The position numbers and the translations under genes were made by a program. Below, piece by piece: positions 51,801-61,742 of a stretch of DNA of 64,000 bases; the stretch's first letter is position 1; every line of letters starts with the position of its first letter. The notes under the pieces were generated by a model that did not search any database, was not told where the DNA came from, and saw only the letters and a program-made list of their open reading frames with translations. Source of the DNA: Paenibacillus sp. DCT19. GTDB lineage: Bacteria; Bacillota; Bacilli; Paenibacillales; Paenibacillaceae. The stretch is taken from positions 246,001 through 310,000 of the forward strand of contig NZ_CP029639.1 in the NCBI RefSeq assembly GCF_003268635.1, written 5' to 3'.

Positions 51801-52344
51801 CAGCTCTCGTATTAGTGAAAGAAACCAAGCAGCATGGTTCGCAATTGGTCGCTTATTTGACAGGTAGGGACGCTCAGGTTCCTGTGATTGAGGATATAAG
51901 GGATCATGTAAAACGCAAGCTTCCGCACTTTATGATTCCTTCGGCATGGGTGGTTATGGACGAGTTTCCGTTAACTCCGAACCGGAAGTTAGATCGCAAA
52001 GCATTACCTGATCCAGTGGGTGATGAGGCTTATGGCGTGAAGGAATACGTTGCTCCTCAGAGCCCTATGGAACAGGTAATGGCGGAAATTTGGTCAGAGG
52101 TGTTAGGTGTATCCCGAGTAGGAATTCATGACGATTTCTTTGCACTTGGGGACATTCGCTCCTTGCTGTACAGATGATCTCAAGATTGAATGCAAGACAG
52201 GGCATTGATGCCAAATTAGCCGATTTATTCAGTCAGCCGATTCTACAAGCGTTCGCAGGTAAGGTAGAGCAACAACCTCCTGCCTCCAGCACACTTACTC
52301 CGATCAAACGCATATCACGGAAAGTCCAGACGGTTCGGCCTTAA
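45898..52344 (+). CDS. NRPS subunit C: C5 - A5 - T5 - C6 - A6 - T6 (three frameshifts in this sequence)
   Basis: Two modules, about 2149 residues after repair. C5 (SPIQQGMLFHSLYD, HHLLFDGWS at 146) is of the type that accepts a D-donor, agreeing with the E domain of subunit B. A5 pocket DALFLGIIL, same as A3. C6 HHIISDGWS. A6 pocket DALFMGIIF; its A10 motif is NRKLDRK, Gly replaced, catalytic Lys kept. The frame breaks at 47973-47978 (six G where seven are needed), at 48975-48978 in the T5 motif LGGHS (four G instead of five), and at 52148-52151 in the T6 motif LGGHS (again four G). After the last, coding continues to TAA at 52344 (GIDAKLADLFSQPILQAFAG). GTG start at 45898 behind GAGGAGGAG, two bases after the previous stop. 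Confidence 0.88.
47241..49085 (+). repeat. Direct repeat copy 2: A5-T5 segment
   Basis: Second copy of the A-T unit, offset 7906 bases (7905 after the first missing base). Differences are mostly scattered third-position changes. Two of the three frame breaks of subunit C lie inside this copy, and copy 1 has the intact reading at both sites. Confidence 0.93.
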
Positions 52345-52356
52345 AGTGTACGTTCG

Positions 52357-52381
52357 AAAAGTCCGCCAAAGCGGACTTTTT
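52357..52381 (+). terminator. Short hairpin between NRPS subunits C and D
   Basis: AAAAGTCCGC pairs perfectly with GCGGACTTTT around CAAA, followed by a run of five T in all. It looks like a weak terminator or RNA-stability stem inside an operon that must be read through for subunit D. Confidence 0.6.
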
Positions 52382-52418
52382 GAATAACCTTTTAAACCTA
52401 GCGACAGGAGGAACTGTA

Positions 52419-55400
52419 TTGAATACACATCTGAGTGATGAAGTGCATGATGATGTCTACGTTTTTCCACTATCCTTTGCCCAGCAGAGACTATGGTTTA
52501 TTCAACAGCTTGACCCGGATAGCTCCGCTTATCATATGAATTCGTTATGGAGACTAGAAGGGGAGCTTGACCTAGAGGTGCTCCAACGCAGTGTTCAAGA
52601 ATTGGTCGATAGGCATGAATCGCTGAGGACGTTTTTTCGAGAAGAAGAAGGAACGGCTGTCCAATGTGTGGCGGAACGTCTACGTGTGTGTGTCGATGTC
52701 ATTGAAGTAGCTCATGCGGATGAGCAGGCTGCTGTGGAGTGGGTATCAAGAAGAGCGGCTGATCCTTACGAGATGTCGGAGGGTCCACTGTTCAGAGCGG
52801 TATTAATCCCGTTAGAGCGAGAGCCTAAGAAGTTCGTTTTCTCAATGATGATGCATCATATTATCTCTGATGGCTGGTCCATGAATGTACTCATGAATGA
52901 ATTGAGGGCTCTTTACAGTGCTTTCCTTCATCATCAGCCTTCACCTCTCCCGGATCTACCTTTACAGTATGCGGACTATACGATGTGGCAATGCGAGCTA
53001 TTAGAAGGGACATTATTAGATACCCAGTTGGACTATTGGAAAAATAAACTCAAGGGAGCTGAAGTCCTTCAGCTTCCAACCGATGCACCCAAACTTCCTT
53101 TTCAGTCTGCCCGTGGCGGAAAACTGGAATTTACCGTTGATTCACCTCTGATTCAATCACTAAGACAGATCGCTCAACAAGAAGGCGCAACGCTATATAT
53201 GGCTATGTTGACAGCCTTTAAGCTGTTACTCCAACGATATAGTGGGCAATTTGATATATCGGTGGGTACCGTGAGTGCGAATCGGAATCGGGAGGAACTC
53301 GAAGGAGTATTCGGCTTTTTTGCCAATACACTTGTTATTCGTTCGCTGCTCTCTGCGGACAACGATTTCAGATCGCATTTGCGGCAGGTGAAGCAGAGTA
53401 CGATTGAGGCTTATGCTCATCAGGAGGTTCCTTTTGAGAAAATAGTAGAGGCACTGCAGCCGGATCGTTCTACGACCGATAATGCGCTGTTTCAGGTTTT
53501 TTTCAGCATGGCATCCTTTGCCGAGGCATCGATCGATATGGCAGGAGTACAGTTGGTAGAGCTCGAACCGGAGGTCGATACCGTTTCCTTTGATCTGACG
53601 CTAAGCCTTCAGGAGCAAGGCGATTGTGTAAAAGGCACTTTTTTATATCATGCTGATCTATTTAAAGAGACGACCATAAGTAGAATGGCTGATAGTTTGG
53701 GCGTGTTGTTACAGAGTATTGTGCATTCGCCTAATGAGGCCGTTGGTCATCTCCCCATACTATCTCAGCAAGAATTGCATAAGCAGCTTGTGGAATGGAA
53801 TGACACGGAGCGTGATGTGCCAGAGATCAGCATTCATGAGTTGTGGCAGCAAAAGGTGAAGGAAACTCCGGATGCACTGGCCGTGACGTGTGGTGCAGTG
53901 CAACTAACCTATATTCAATTGAATCAGCAAGCCAATCAATTGGCGAGGTATATGCAGGAACGTGGTGTGTGTGAACATGATCTTGTAGGGATATGTCTCG
54001 ACAAATCTGTGCAGATGGTTGTATCCATTCTGGCTGTGCTCAAAGCGGGTGCAGCTTATGTGCCTATAGATCCTAGTTACCCTGCAGAACGGTTGTCATA
54101 CATGCTTCAGGACGCTAGTCCACATACCATGGTGGTCAACAGTGCTGATCTGGAGCAGCTATCTTTGGATTCGATGAATGTCATTTGTTTAGATCGTGAG
54201 TATGAGCAGATTAGTCTGAAGTCTACCGAAGATATGGAATCTACGGTGGCTTCCGACAGCCTGGCGTATGTGATCTATACCTCAGGATCAACGGGGAAAC
54301 CAAAAGGGGTAATGATTGCTCATCGGGGTGTTGTTAATCTAGCGCTCGACAATATCGAGACCTTTGCGGTAACACCAGCAGACCATGTCATGCAGTTTGC
54401 ATCATTCAGCTTCGATGGATCGGTGTTCGAGACGATGACGGCTTTATTGTCTGGGGCGAGTCTTCATATCTATCAGCGTGGTGAAGACCTTGGGGCATTT
54501 TTACAAAGACAGCATATTACCTTCGGAGCCTTCCCGCCATCTGTCCTTGCCACATTGGAGGAGGAAGAGGTTGCGAATCTACGTGTGATGATTGTAGCTG
54601 GGGAGAAGTGTCCCGCAGAGCTGATTGAAAAATATAACCAACATAACCGGATGTATAATTCATATGGTCCGTCTGAATCAACCGTAGCAGCCACGGTATA
54701 TCCATACCGAGTGGAACAGCCGGATTCCATCGGGCGACCGATTGCCAACAGTCGTGTATATATATTGGATCAGTATCTACAGCCAGTGCCTGTTGGTGTG
54801 CAGGGTGAGATTTATATCGCTGGTCGCGGACTGGCTCTTGGGTATCTGAACAAGCCTGATTTAACTGCCGAACGTTTTGTAGAGTCCCGTTTACATACCG
54901 ATGAGCGGCTGTATAAGACAGGTGACCTGGGACGTTATTATACGGATGGAAGTATTCAATTCCTAGGAAGAACCGATTATCAGGTGAAAATTCGTGGATT
55001 TCGGATTGAACTCGGTGAGGTGGAAACAACGCTCGCAGAGCATCCCCATGTGGACGAGGTATTGGTGGATGCACGAGCCAACCATCTGGGAGATCGCACA
55101 TTGGTTGCTTACCTTGTGCTTAAAGAAAATTATACGTGGGAGTATGGACCGCTGGAGAAATATGCACAGGAGCGATTACCTGCTCATATGGTGCCTAGTC
55201 ATTGGGTGTTTGTGTCACAATTCCCGCTTACGCCGAATAATAAAATTGACCGCAAAGCATTGGCCGACCCTGTATGGGATGACGAAGCTACAATGGATAC
55301 AGAGCTAACTCAAGACGAAGCGCGGCTACGTGACTTATGGGTGGAGGTACTCGGATCAGGCATTTCCATTGGGCCGAGTAGTAATTTCTTTAAGTTAGGT

Positions 55401-56347
55401 GGACATTCGTTGAAAGCCATGCAGCTGATTAGCAAAATCAATAAATCGTATGGCGTGCAACTTGCAGTGAAGCAGCTGTTCATGTATCCAACATTGTCTC
55501 AATTGGCAGTCAGTATTCAGAAAGGGATCATCCACGAAACGAATCAGATTCGTGTTCCTTTGCAGGCAGGAAGAGGGGAGAAAACCCTATTTGTGATCCA
55601 CCCCAAGGTGGGGATGTGCTGGGTTATCTGGACCTGGTACGTCAATTGGAGGATGATGTAACGGTCTATGGCTTGCAGGCTCGGGGATATAACTCGGAAG
55701 AGACACCCTTAACGACCATTGAAGATATGGCTCAAGCCTATCTGCAAGAAATGGATCAGGTTCAATCCCGTGGACCGTATCATATCCTAGGTTGGTCGTT
55801 CGGTGGTTACATTGCAGTAGAGATCTCCCGATTGCTGGAGCAGCGTGGGGATGAGGTGGCACTACTGGGCATCGTCGATGTTCCTGCTGAAGCGATAAAA
55901 GCCGGATCAGACTCTCGGTCCAACCCAGTGCCGTCGCTCAGCATGTGTGCGGCAACACAGCTTGGATTGACCATGGAAATGCTGGATGATGAAGTCGAGG
56001 AACATGATCTGAACCAGGTTTATGCAGTAGCCAAGAAGTGGAACAGGCTTCCGCCAGGTTTAACGATCGAGCAGATGACACGTAATGCACGCATTATGGT
56101 TGTGAACCAGAGAGCGATTGAGAAGTATATATTGAAAGGCAAACTACGGACTGATATTCACCTATGGTATGCTTTGCAACCTACGGATACGCATCAAGTT
56201 ATCCATCCCTCGGGGTGGCATGGTTTGAGTCTAGGCAAGGTGTATGCGCAGGAATTGGCGTGTAATCATTTTACGATTGTAACCACACCGCATGTCCATG
56301 TTATCGCGGAAAGGTTGAATCACTTTGTTATGATGGTGCACTCGTAG
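52419..56347 (+). CDS. NRPS subunit D: C7 - A7 - T7 - TE (frameshifted in this sequence)
   Basis: Termination module. C7 HHIISDGWS at residue 146; A7 with YTSGSTGKPKG, VAGEKCPAELIEKY and pocket DGFAIASVA, a residue I cannot assign; T7 LGGHS; type I thioesterase (about 55560-56340) with GWSFGGYIA (serine nucleophile) and a late histidine in NHFTIVTTPH. The TE hydrolyses or cyclises the finished peptide. The frame breaks at 55601-55604, where CCCC should be CCCCC: FVIHP(Q)GGDVLGYLDL is the expected reading. TTG at 52419 is preceded by a perfect AGGAGG seven bases upstream; an earlier in-frame TTG at 52380 lies in the hairpin and has no site. About 1310 residues. Confidence 0.9.
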
Positions 56348-56363
56348 GCACTAGGTAGGTTAG

Positions 56364-56417
56364 GATACTCATAGCCCTGTAGTATGTCATAGGGTGCTAT
56401 GGGTATCTTTGTTTTTC
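56364..56417 (+). terminator. Terminator after the NRPS operon
   Basis: GATACTCATAGC pairs with GCTATGGGTATC, with an inner partial stem, and is followed by TTTGTTTTT. It closes the kamA-NRPS transcript. The remaining bases of 56348-56697 contain the upstream region of the sugar operon. Confidence 0.75.
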
Positions 56418-56654
56418 TATTTTTGGTTACTTATCTCTTGAAAATGCCTTAAACCTATTGCTTAAATGAACCTGCTATAATACCATATCCATGAAGATTA
56501 ACCTCCACTTAAACACACATGCTGATCTCATCAGTGGTGCATAGGTTCATGAGTGATTTGAAATTCCTCTTTGTATAATAACCTCTTACTTTTTTGACAG
56601 GAAAGCTTACTTTTGTTTATGTCATGTGCAGCAATGGATCGTTACAATAGGCTT

Positions 56655-56668
56655 TGTAAGCGATTTCA
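56655..56668 (+). promoter_or_regulatory. cre site, perfect consensus
   Basis: TGTAAGCGATTTCA fits all 14 positions of TGWAANCGNTNWCA, 30 bases before the ATG of the sugar-binding protein. CcpA repression of the sugar ABC operon is expected. Confidence 0.7.
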
Positions 56669-56697
56669 TAAATGCAAATAGGGGAGGAATTTCATTC

Positions 56698-58032
56698 ATG
56701 ATGATCACGAAAAAGTGGGTAACCCTGTTCTGTCTGTCCCTGTTATTGTTCGCTACAGCCTGTTCTGGAGGGTCTTCCGGTACAACGGCTTCTTCTGATG
56801 AAGAAGGCAAAGAAGACACCTCAGGTAAGATTGAACTACGTATGACCTGGTGGGGATCACAGACCAGACATGATTTAACAACCAAAGTGATCAAATTGTT
56901 TGAAGAGAAACATCCGGGCATCACCATTAAACCTGAATATTCAGGCTGGGATGGTTATTTTGATAAGCTGACCACGCAGGTAGCCGGTTCTAACGCCCCA
57001 GATATCGTACAGATGGATTACGCGTTTTTGACAGATTTTGCTCGGCGCGGTGCTTTGCTTGACCTGACTCCGTATGCAGATAGCGAAGAGCTGCGGACTA
57101 AGGATCATGATCAGAGTATGATCACAGCCGGATCGATTGATGATAAATTATACGCAATTACATTAGGAGTCAATGCACCAGGTGTCGTTTATGACGCTAC
57201 CATATTTCAGGAGTTAGGTATTGAAGAGCCACAGGAGAGCTGGACATGGAAGGACTTTGAAGATATTGCGACCAAGATTGCTGCAGCCAAAGGGGATGGA
57301 TTCTACGGTTCTGCCGACATCTCTGGCGCGACCAATATGTTCGAGGTATTTATCCGGCAATCGGGAAAAGGACTGTTTGACGGAGGTACATTAACAGCGA
57401 CTAGTGAGGAGTTACAGCAGTGGTTTGAGATGTGGGCTGCTCTACGTGAGAGCGGAGGCGCAACTTCTGCGGAGGTGACGGCTTCCACAACGAACGCACT
57501 GGAGACAAGACCTATTTCACTTGGAACAGCGGCAATGGATTTTGCATGGTCTAACCAATTGCTGACATTCCAGCAGGTGAACAAAAATCAGGATCACAAG
57601 CTCGCTATCCAAGTGCTTCCTCACGGCGTGAATGAAAAGCAAATCGGTGAATATCTGAAACCAGGTCAATTTCTCTCCGGATATGCCAAAACGAAACATC
57701 CAAAAGAAGTCGCCATGTTCATAGACTTTATGGTAAATGATCCTGAGGCAACGGCAATTCTGGGCTCAGAACGTGGTGTGCCAGTCAACGCAAGCATTCG
57801 TGAGCAGATGCAGCCAACTCTGCCAGAAGCAGAACAAGCTATTTTCCAATTCATCGATACCGTATCGAAGCATTCCAGTGAGATTGACCCGCCATACCCG
57901 CAAGGATTCGCTGAGGTGGACACAAGCTTCAAGAGCACAAGCGAGCAGATCGCCTTTGGTCAGGGCAGCATGCAGGATGTCATTGCCCAATTTATTGAAG
58001 GTGCCAAAGCTACGCTTGGTTCGAGTCAATAA
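56698..58032 (+). CDS. Sugar ABC transporter solute-binding lipoprotein
   Basis: Extracellular sugar receptor of the carbohydrate-uptake-1 family, 444 residues. The signal peptide MMITKKWVTLFCLSLLLFAT ends at lipobox FATAC, followed by a Gly/Ser/Glu linker. The SBP_bac_1 domain starts with KIELRMTWWGSQTRHDLTTK and includes FEEKHPGITIKPEYSGWDGY and IVQMDYAFLTDFARRG. ATG at 56698 follows AGGGGAGG; the frame open to 56626 lacks a site. Two permeases and a YesM/YesN pair follow, the usual Paenibacillus layout in which the ATPase (MsmX-like) is encoded elsewhere. Binding residues are not assignable to a sugar. Confidence 0.92.
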   Translation: MMITKKWVTLFCLSLLLFATACSGGSSGTTASSDEEGKEDTSGKIELRMTWWGSQTRHDLTTKVIKLFEEKHPGITIKPEYSGWDGYFDKLTTQVAGSNAPDIVQMDYAFLTDFARRGALLDLTPYADSEELRTKDHDQSMITAGSIDDKLYAITLGVNAPGVVYDATIFQELGIEEPQESWTWKDFEDIATKIAAAKGDGFYGSADISGATNMFEVFIRQSGKGLFDGGTLTATSEELQQWFEMWAALRESGGATSAEVTASTTNALETRPISLGTAAMDFAWSNQLLTFQQVNKNQDHKLAIQVLPHGVNEKQIGEYLKPGQFLSGYAKTKHPKEVAMFIDFMVNDPEATAILGSERGVPVNASIREQMQPTLPEAEQAIFQFIDTVSKHSSEIDPPYPQGFAEVDTSFKSTSEQIAFGQGSMQDVIAQFIEGAKATLGSSQ

Positions 58033-58082
58033 CGAGTGAAGCCGTTCCAGACTTTCTAATTCTGCGGGGAGGTTACGATAGG

Positions 58083-59033
58083 ATGACTACATCACAGGTC
58101 AGTCAAGCCCGAGTCGAGAGTGTGGCCACCCGGCGAGTGAAACGAAGATATGCACATAATGGAGCTGCCCTTCTGTTTCTCGCCCCATGGCTTGTTGGAT
58201 TATTATTTCTGACCCTAGGTCCCATGCTGGTATCGTTGTATATTTCGTTTACTGATTATAGTATCCTGGCCGCCCCTTCCTGGGTCGGTCTGGATAACTA
58301 CATGACGATGTTTACATCGGATAAGCTGTTTATCCAGTCGCTCAAGGTCACGTTCACGTATGTTGCTGTATCCGTACCGGTCAAGCTTATCTTCGCATTA
58401 CTTGTCGCCATGCTACTCAACAAAGGCATACGTGGACTTGGCATTTATCGAACAGTGTATTACATCCCGACGCTGCTTGGAGGCAGTGTGGCGATTGCTA
58501 TGTTATGGCGCAAAATGCTAGGTGGCGACGGGCTGCTTAATGGTGTGCTTGCCATGGTTGGCATAAAAGCCCCGGATTGGGTTGCTAACCCGAAGTATGC
58601 TCTATATTCAATCGTACTGTTATCGGTATGGCAGTTCGGTTCATCCATGATTATTTTCTTAGCAGGCTTGAAGCAGATCCCACCTGAGTATGATGAGGCT
58701 TCAGCGGTGGACGGTGCGGGGCCTTTACGGAGATTCTTCTATATAACATTGCCGATCCTATCACCTGTCATCTTCTTCAATCTTGTCATGCAACTCATTA
58801 CATCCTTTCAGTCGTTCACACAGGCTTTCGTTATTAGTAACGGTAGCGGAGGGCCAGTGAATTCAACATTAATGTACTCTCTGTATTTGTACAAAAAGGG
58901 ATTCTCCTTTTTCCAAATGGGCTATGCTTCCGCAATGGCGTGGGTGCTGGTTGTTCTGATCGGGGTATTTACATTGCTGGTATTCCGCAGCAGCAAGCTG
59001 TGGGTGCACTATGAGGATGGTGGAAAATCATGA
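58083..59033 (+). CDS. Sugar ABC transporter permease, MalF/UgpA type
   Basis: Membrane subunit of the sugar importer, 316 residues with six hydrophobic segments. The EAA loop is YDEASAVDGAGPLRRFFYIT. ATG follows GGGGAGG at good spacing. The stop overlaps the next gene's ATG by four bases (ATGA). Confidence 0.93.
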   Translation: MTTSQVSQARVESVATRRVKRRYAHNGAALLFLAPWLVGLLFLTLGPMLVSLYISFTDYSILAAPSWVGLDNYMTMFTSDKLFIQSLKVTFTYVAVSVPVKLIFALLVAMLLNKGIRGLGIYRTVYYIPTLLGGSVAIAMLWRKMLGGDGLLNGVLAMVGIKAPDWVANPKYALYSIVLLSVWQFGSSMIIFLAGLKQIPPEYDEASAVDGAGPLRRFFYITLPILSPVIFFNLVMQLITSFQSFTQAFVISNGSGGPVNSTLMYSLYLYKKGFSFFQMGYASAMAWVLVVLIGVFTLLVFRSSKLWVHYEDGGKS

Positions 59034-59877
59034 TCGGACAACGAAATTCCGTTACGTGGGTGGTTGCCAAACATGTGCTGATCTCAGGCATTGCATTTGT
59101 CATGTTGTATCCCATCCTCTGGATGTTGGGCAGTTCGTTCAAGCCAGGACATATGATTTTCACGGAAACCTGGTTTTGGCCGAAAGAATGGAATTGGCAA
59201 AATTATATGACTGGTTGGTCGGGAATTCAGGGTAATCCATTCTCGCGCTTTCTGACCAACTCCATCGTGCTGTCGCTGGGCGCTGTGCTTGGCAACGTTA
59301 TCTCCTGCTCCATGGCAGCATATGCTTTTGCCCGGCTGAACTTTCGCTTCAAAGCAATCTGCTTCGGCTTGATGCTAATGACGATTATGTTGCCGCATCA
59401 TGTCACGCTGATCCCACAATATATCCTTTTTAATCATCTGGAATGGGTAAATACGTATCTACCTCTCGTCGTGCCCAAATGGCTCGCAACGGATGCGTTC
59501 TTCATTTTCCTCATGGTTCAGTTCTTCCGGGGCTTCCGAAAGAGCTGGATGAGGCAGCAACGATTGATGGATGTGGCCCTGTGAGAATATACACCAAGAT
59601 CATTATTCCACTTGCGTTTCCAGCACTGGTCACCACGATGATATTTACATTCTTATGGACATGGGACGACTTCTTCAGTCAGTTGATCTATCTGAGTGAT
59701 GTAAGTAAATATACGGTGCCGCTAGGTTTGCGTCTGTTCCTGGATTCCAGCTCTCAATCCGATTGGGGTCCGATGTTTGCCATGTCAGTGCTATCACTTG
59801 TGCCGTGTTTTATCGTATTTATCGTGTGCCAGAAATACTTTGTGGAAGGAATCGCAACCTCCGGGCTTAAAGGGTAA
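59030..59877 (+). CDS. Sugar ABC transporter permease, MalG/UgpE type (frameshifted in this sequence)
   Basis: Second membrane subunit, about 283 residues after repair. The start overlaps the preceding stop. The frame breaks near 59533: the first part ends VQFFRG, and the EAA loop LPKELDEAATIDGCGPVRIY lies in the -1 frame; CGGGGCCTTCCG is expected where CGGGGCTTCCG is read, a lost C. The C-terminal part ends normally with FVEGIATSGLKG, the family's conserved end. A true loss of function cannot be excluded, but the change fits the pattern of single missing bases elsewhere here. Confidence 0.88.
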
Positions 59878-59901
59878 CTCCAACACGAAACGAGTGATTC
59901 C

Positions 59902-61742
59902 ATGAGGAAACGTGCATTATCCAGATGGTTTAATCAGAAGCTGCAACAAAGCAAGCTCTCCACGTTGATGGTGACTTGCTTTGTTGTATTTAACCTGTTG
60001 CTGGTGTCTGTCATTGTGTGGTTAGCGTATCAATCCTTCTCCGCAGTCACTTTCACCGAGATTAGTAAGGCACGGCTAGCCCTTCTTAATGAGAGCACCC
60101 GTCGAGGATTTGATTTTATAACAGGGGTAACGGGGACTGCTTATTCACTTACCAGCAATAGGGAGTTGTCTGCTCTCTTGGAGATGTCTGGCAAAGGACG
60201 ATTGACACAAATTCATCAGCGGCGTGAAGTCTCCAAAATATTGGATCATACGGTTGTAGTTAGCGAGGGCATTACGTCGGTAGAGCTGTACACGGATGCT
60301 TTTAATGGTGTGACGATAACGACAGAAGATCGGATCTACCCAGTAAATACGATTGCTGACGCTGAGTGGTTTGTGGCGTTAGAGCAAGCAGATGGAGCCT
60401 GGGTGCCTCTAAGGGAGAATGAGTCTGGTCACTCGCTGATCGGGTATGCTCAGCGGATATTTAACAGCCGTGGCAACACGGTAGCTTACGTTCTCATTCG
60501 ATTAAGTCGCGCCGACATTGTACGCCGATTCGCAGATATGCCTATGGTGTTAGAGGGGCAGGTGCTGCTGGTTGATACGGCGGGTAACGTGATTATGCAT
60601 ATGGGGGATTCTCCACCTGAGGAGCAGGCATCTTCCACAGCAGCTACACAGAATGTTATTCCGCTGATTGATAGTGCCTGGATTCAAGAGCATGCCGAGC
60701 GTGGAGATGACGGGTTCGAAGTTGTATCTGGGCAATCTGGTGGTGCACAGCTTGTCCTGTATTCCCGCCCAGCGATGCTTCAATGGCGCTTGGTGCAGAC
60801 CATCCCTGTTCATATGCTGCTATCCCCGGTTAGAGGAGCAGGGTGGAAAGTGCTGGCGATTGCTGTGACGGGTCTGTTGTGTTCAGCGATACTTGCATGT
60901 TTATTCGTACGACGCATTGTTCATCCAATTCGTCAGCTAATCAAACGAATGCGGCAACTGGAGAAAGGTGATTTTGAGACCCGGGTACAGCTTTCATTTA
61001 CGGAGGAATATGCTCATTTAGCATATGGTTTTAACCATATGGCCTCACAACTGACAACGCTGATGGAGCAGGTGAGGGAAGAGAGTCGTGCCAAACGGGC
61101 AGCGCAGACAGGTTTACTTGAAGCACAGATCAAACCTCATTTTTTGTACAATACACTCGATATGATCCATTGGCGTGCACTTGATTATGAAGCGAAGGAT
61201 ATCAGTCGTATGATCGTGCAACTCAGCAAGCTGTTGCGAATCGGACTGAGCGGGGGCAGGTTGTTTATTCACGTTCGTGATGAATTAGAACATGCCCGTT
61301 GTTATGTCAGCATTCAAGCAGAACGATTACCGTCGATTATGAGGAAAGGATTGACCCGCGGGTTAGAGGTTATTACATCCCGAAGATTATTTTGCAGCCC
61401 TTTATCGAGAATGCGGTGATCCACGGACACACGAAGGAAGACATGCTTCGAATTCGAGTGCATATCCATGAAGACATTAGAGAAGAAGGGAGCCGAGTTT
61501 CATCAGGTATCGTAATTCGTATTTTGGATAATGGACAGGGTTTGCCAGAAGGCTGGAGGATGGAAGATACGTCAGGAATAGGCGTGCAGAACGTACATCA
61601 GCGAATTCAGCTTTATTGCGGAACACACTACGGGGTACGTATAGGTGCTAGTGAGCTAGGTGGAGTGGAAGTGATCATTAGGTTGCCACGCATCGAAACC
61701 GAAGAGCAGCTAAATCAGTGGTTGGGTGGTGAGAACAAATGA
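59902..61742 (+). CDS. YesM-type sensor histidine kinase (frameshifted in this sequence)
   Basis: Membrane kinase paired with the next gene. The N-terminus has one membrane helix (residues ~20-45), an extracellular sensor region, a second helix near 320-340 and HAMP to ~395. The His_kinase motif AQIKPHFLYNTLDMIHWRAL carries the phospho-acceptor His 413. The ATPase part (PKIILQPFIENAVIHG, RILDNGQGLPEG, GIGVQNVHQRIQLY) lies in another frame: the break is at about 61322-61336, in GAACGATTACCGTCG, and one lost base would connect QAERLP to DYEERIDPRV. The stop overlaps the response regulator's ATG (ATGA). It probably senses the sugar transported by this operon, directly or through the binding protein. 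Confidence 0.88.

Noticed and set aside
45898..52344. Reading the interrupted NRPS as several small genes
   Set aside because: Fragment ends fall inside A or T domains, no ribosome sites precede the later fragments, and the intact repeat copy reads through the equivalent positions.
44280..55610. Programmed -1 ribosomal frameshifting in the NRPS genes
   Set aside because: The direction would fit, but there is no consistent slippery heptamer or downstream stem, the breaks occur inside catalytic motifs, and unrelated genes show the same change.
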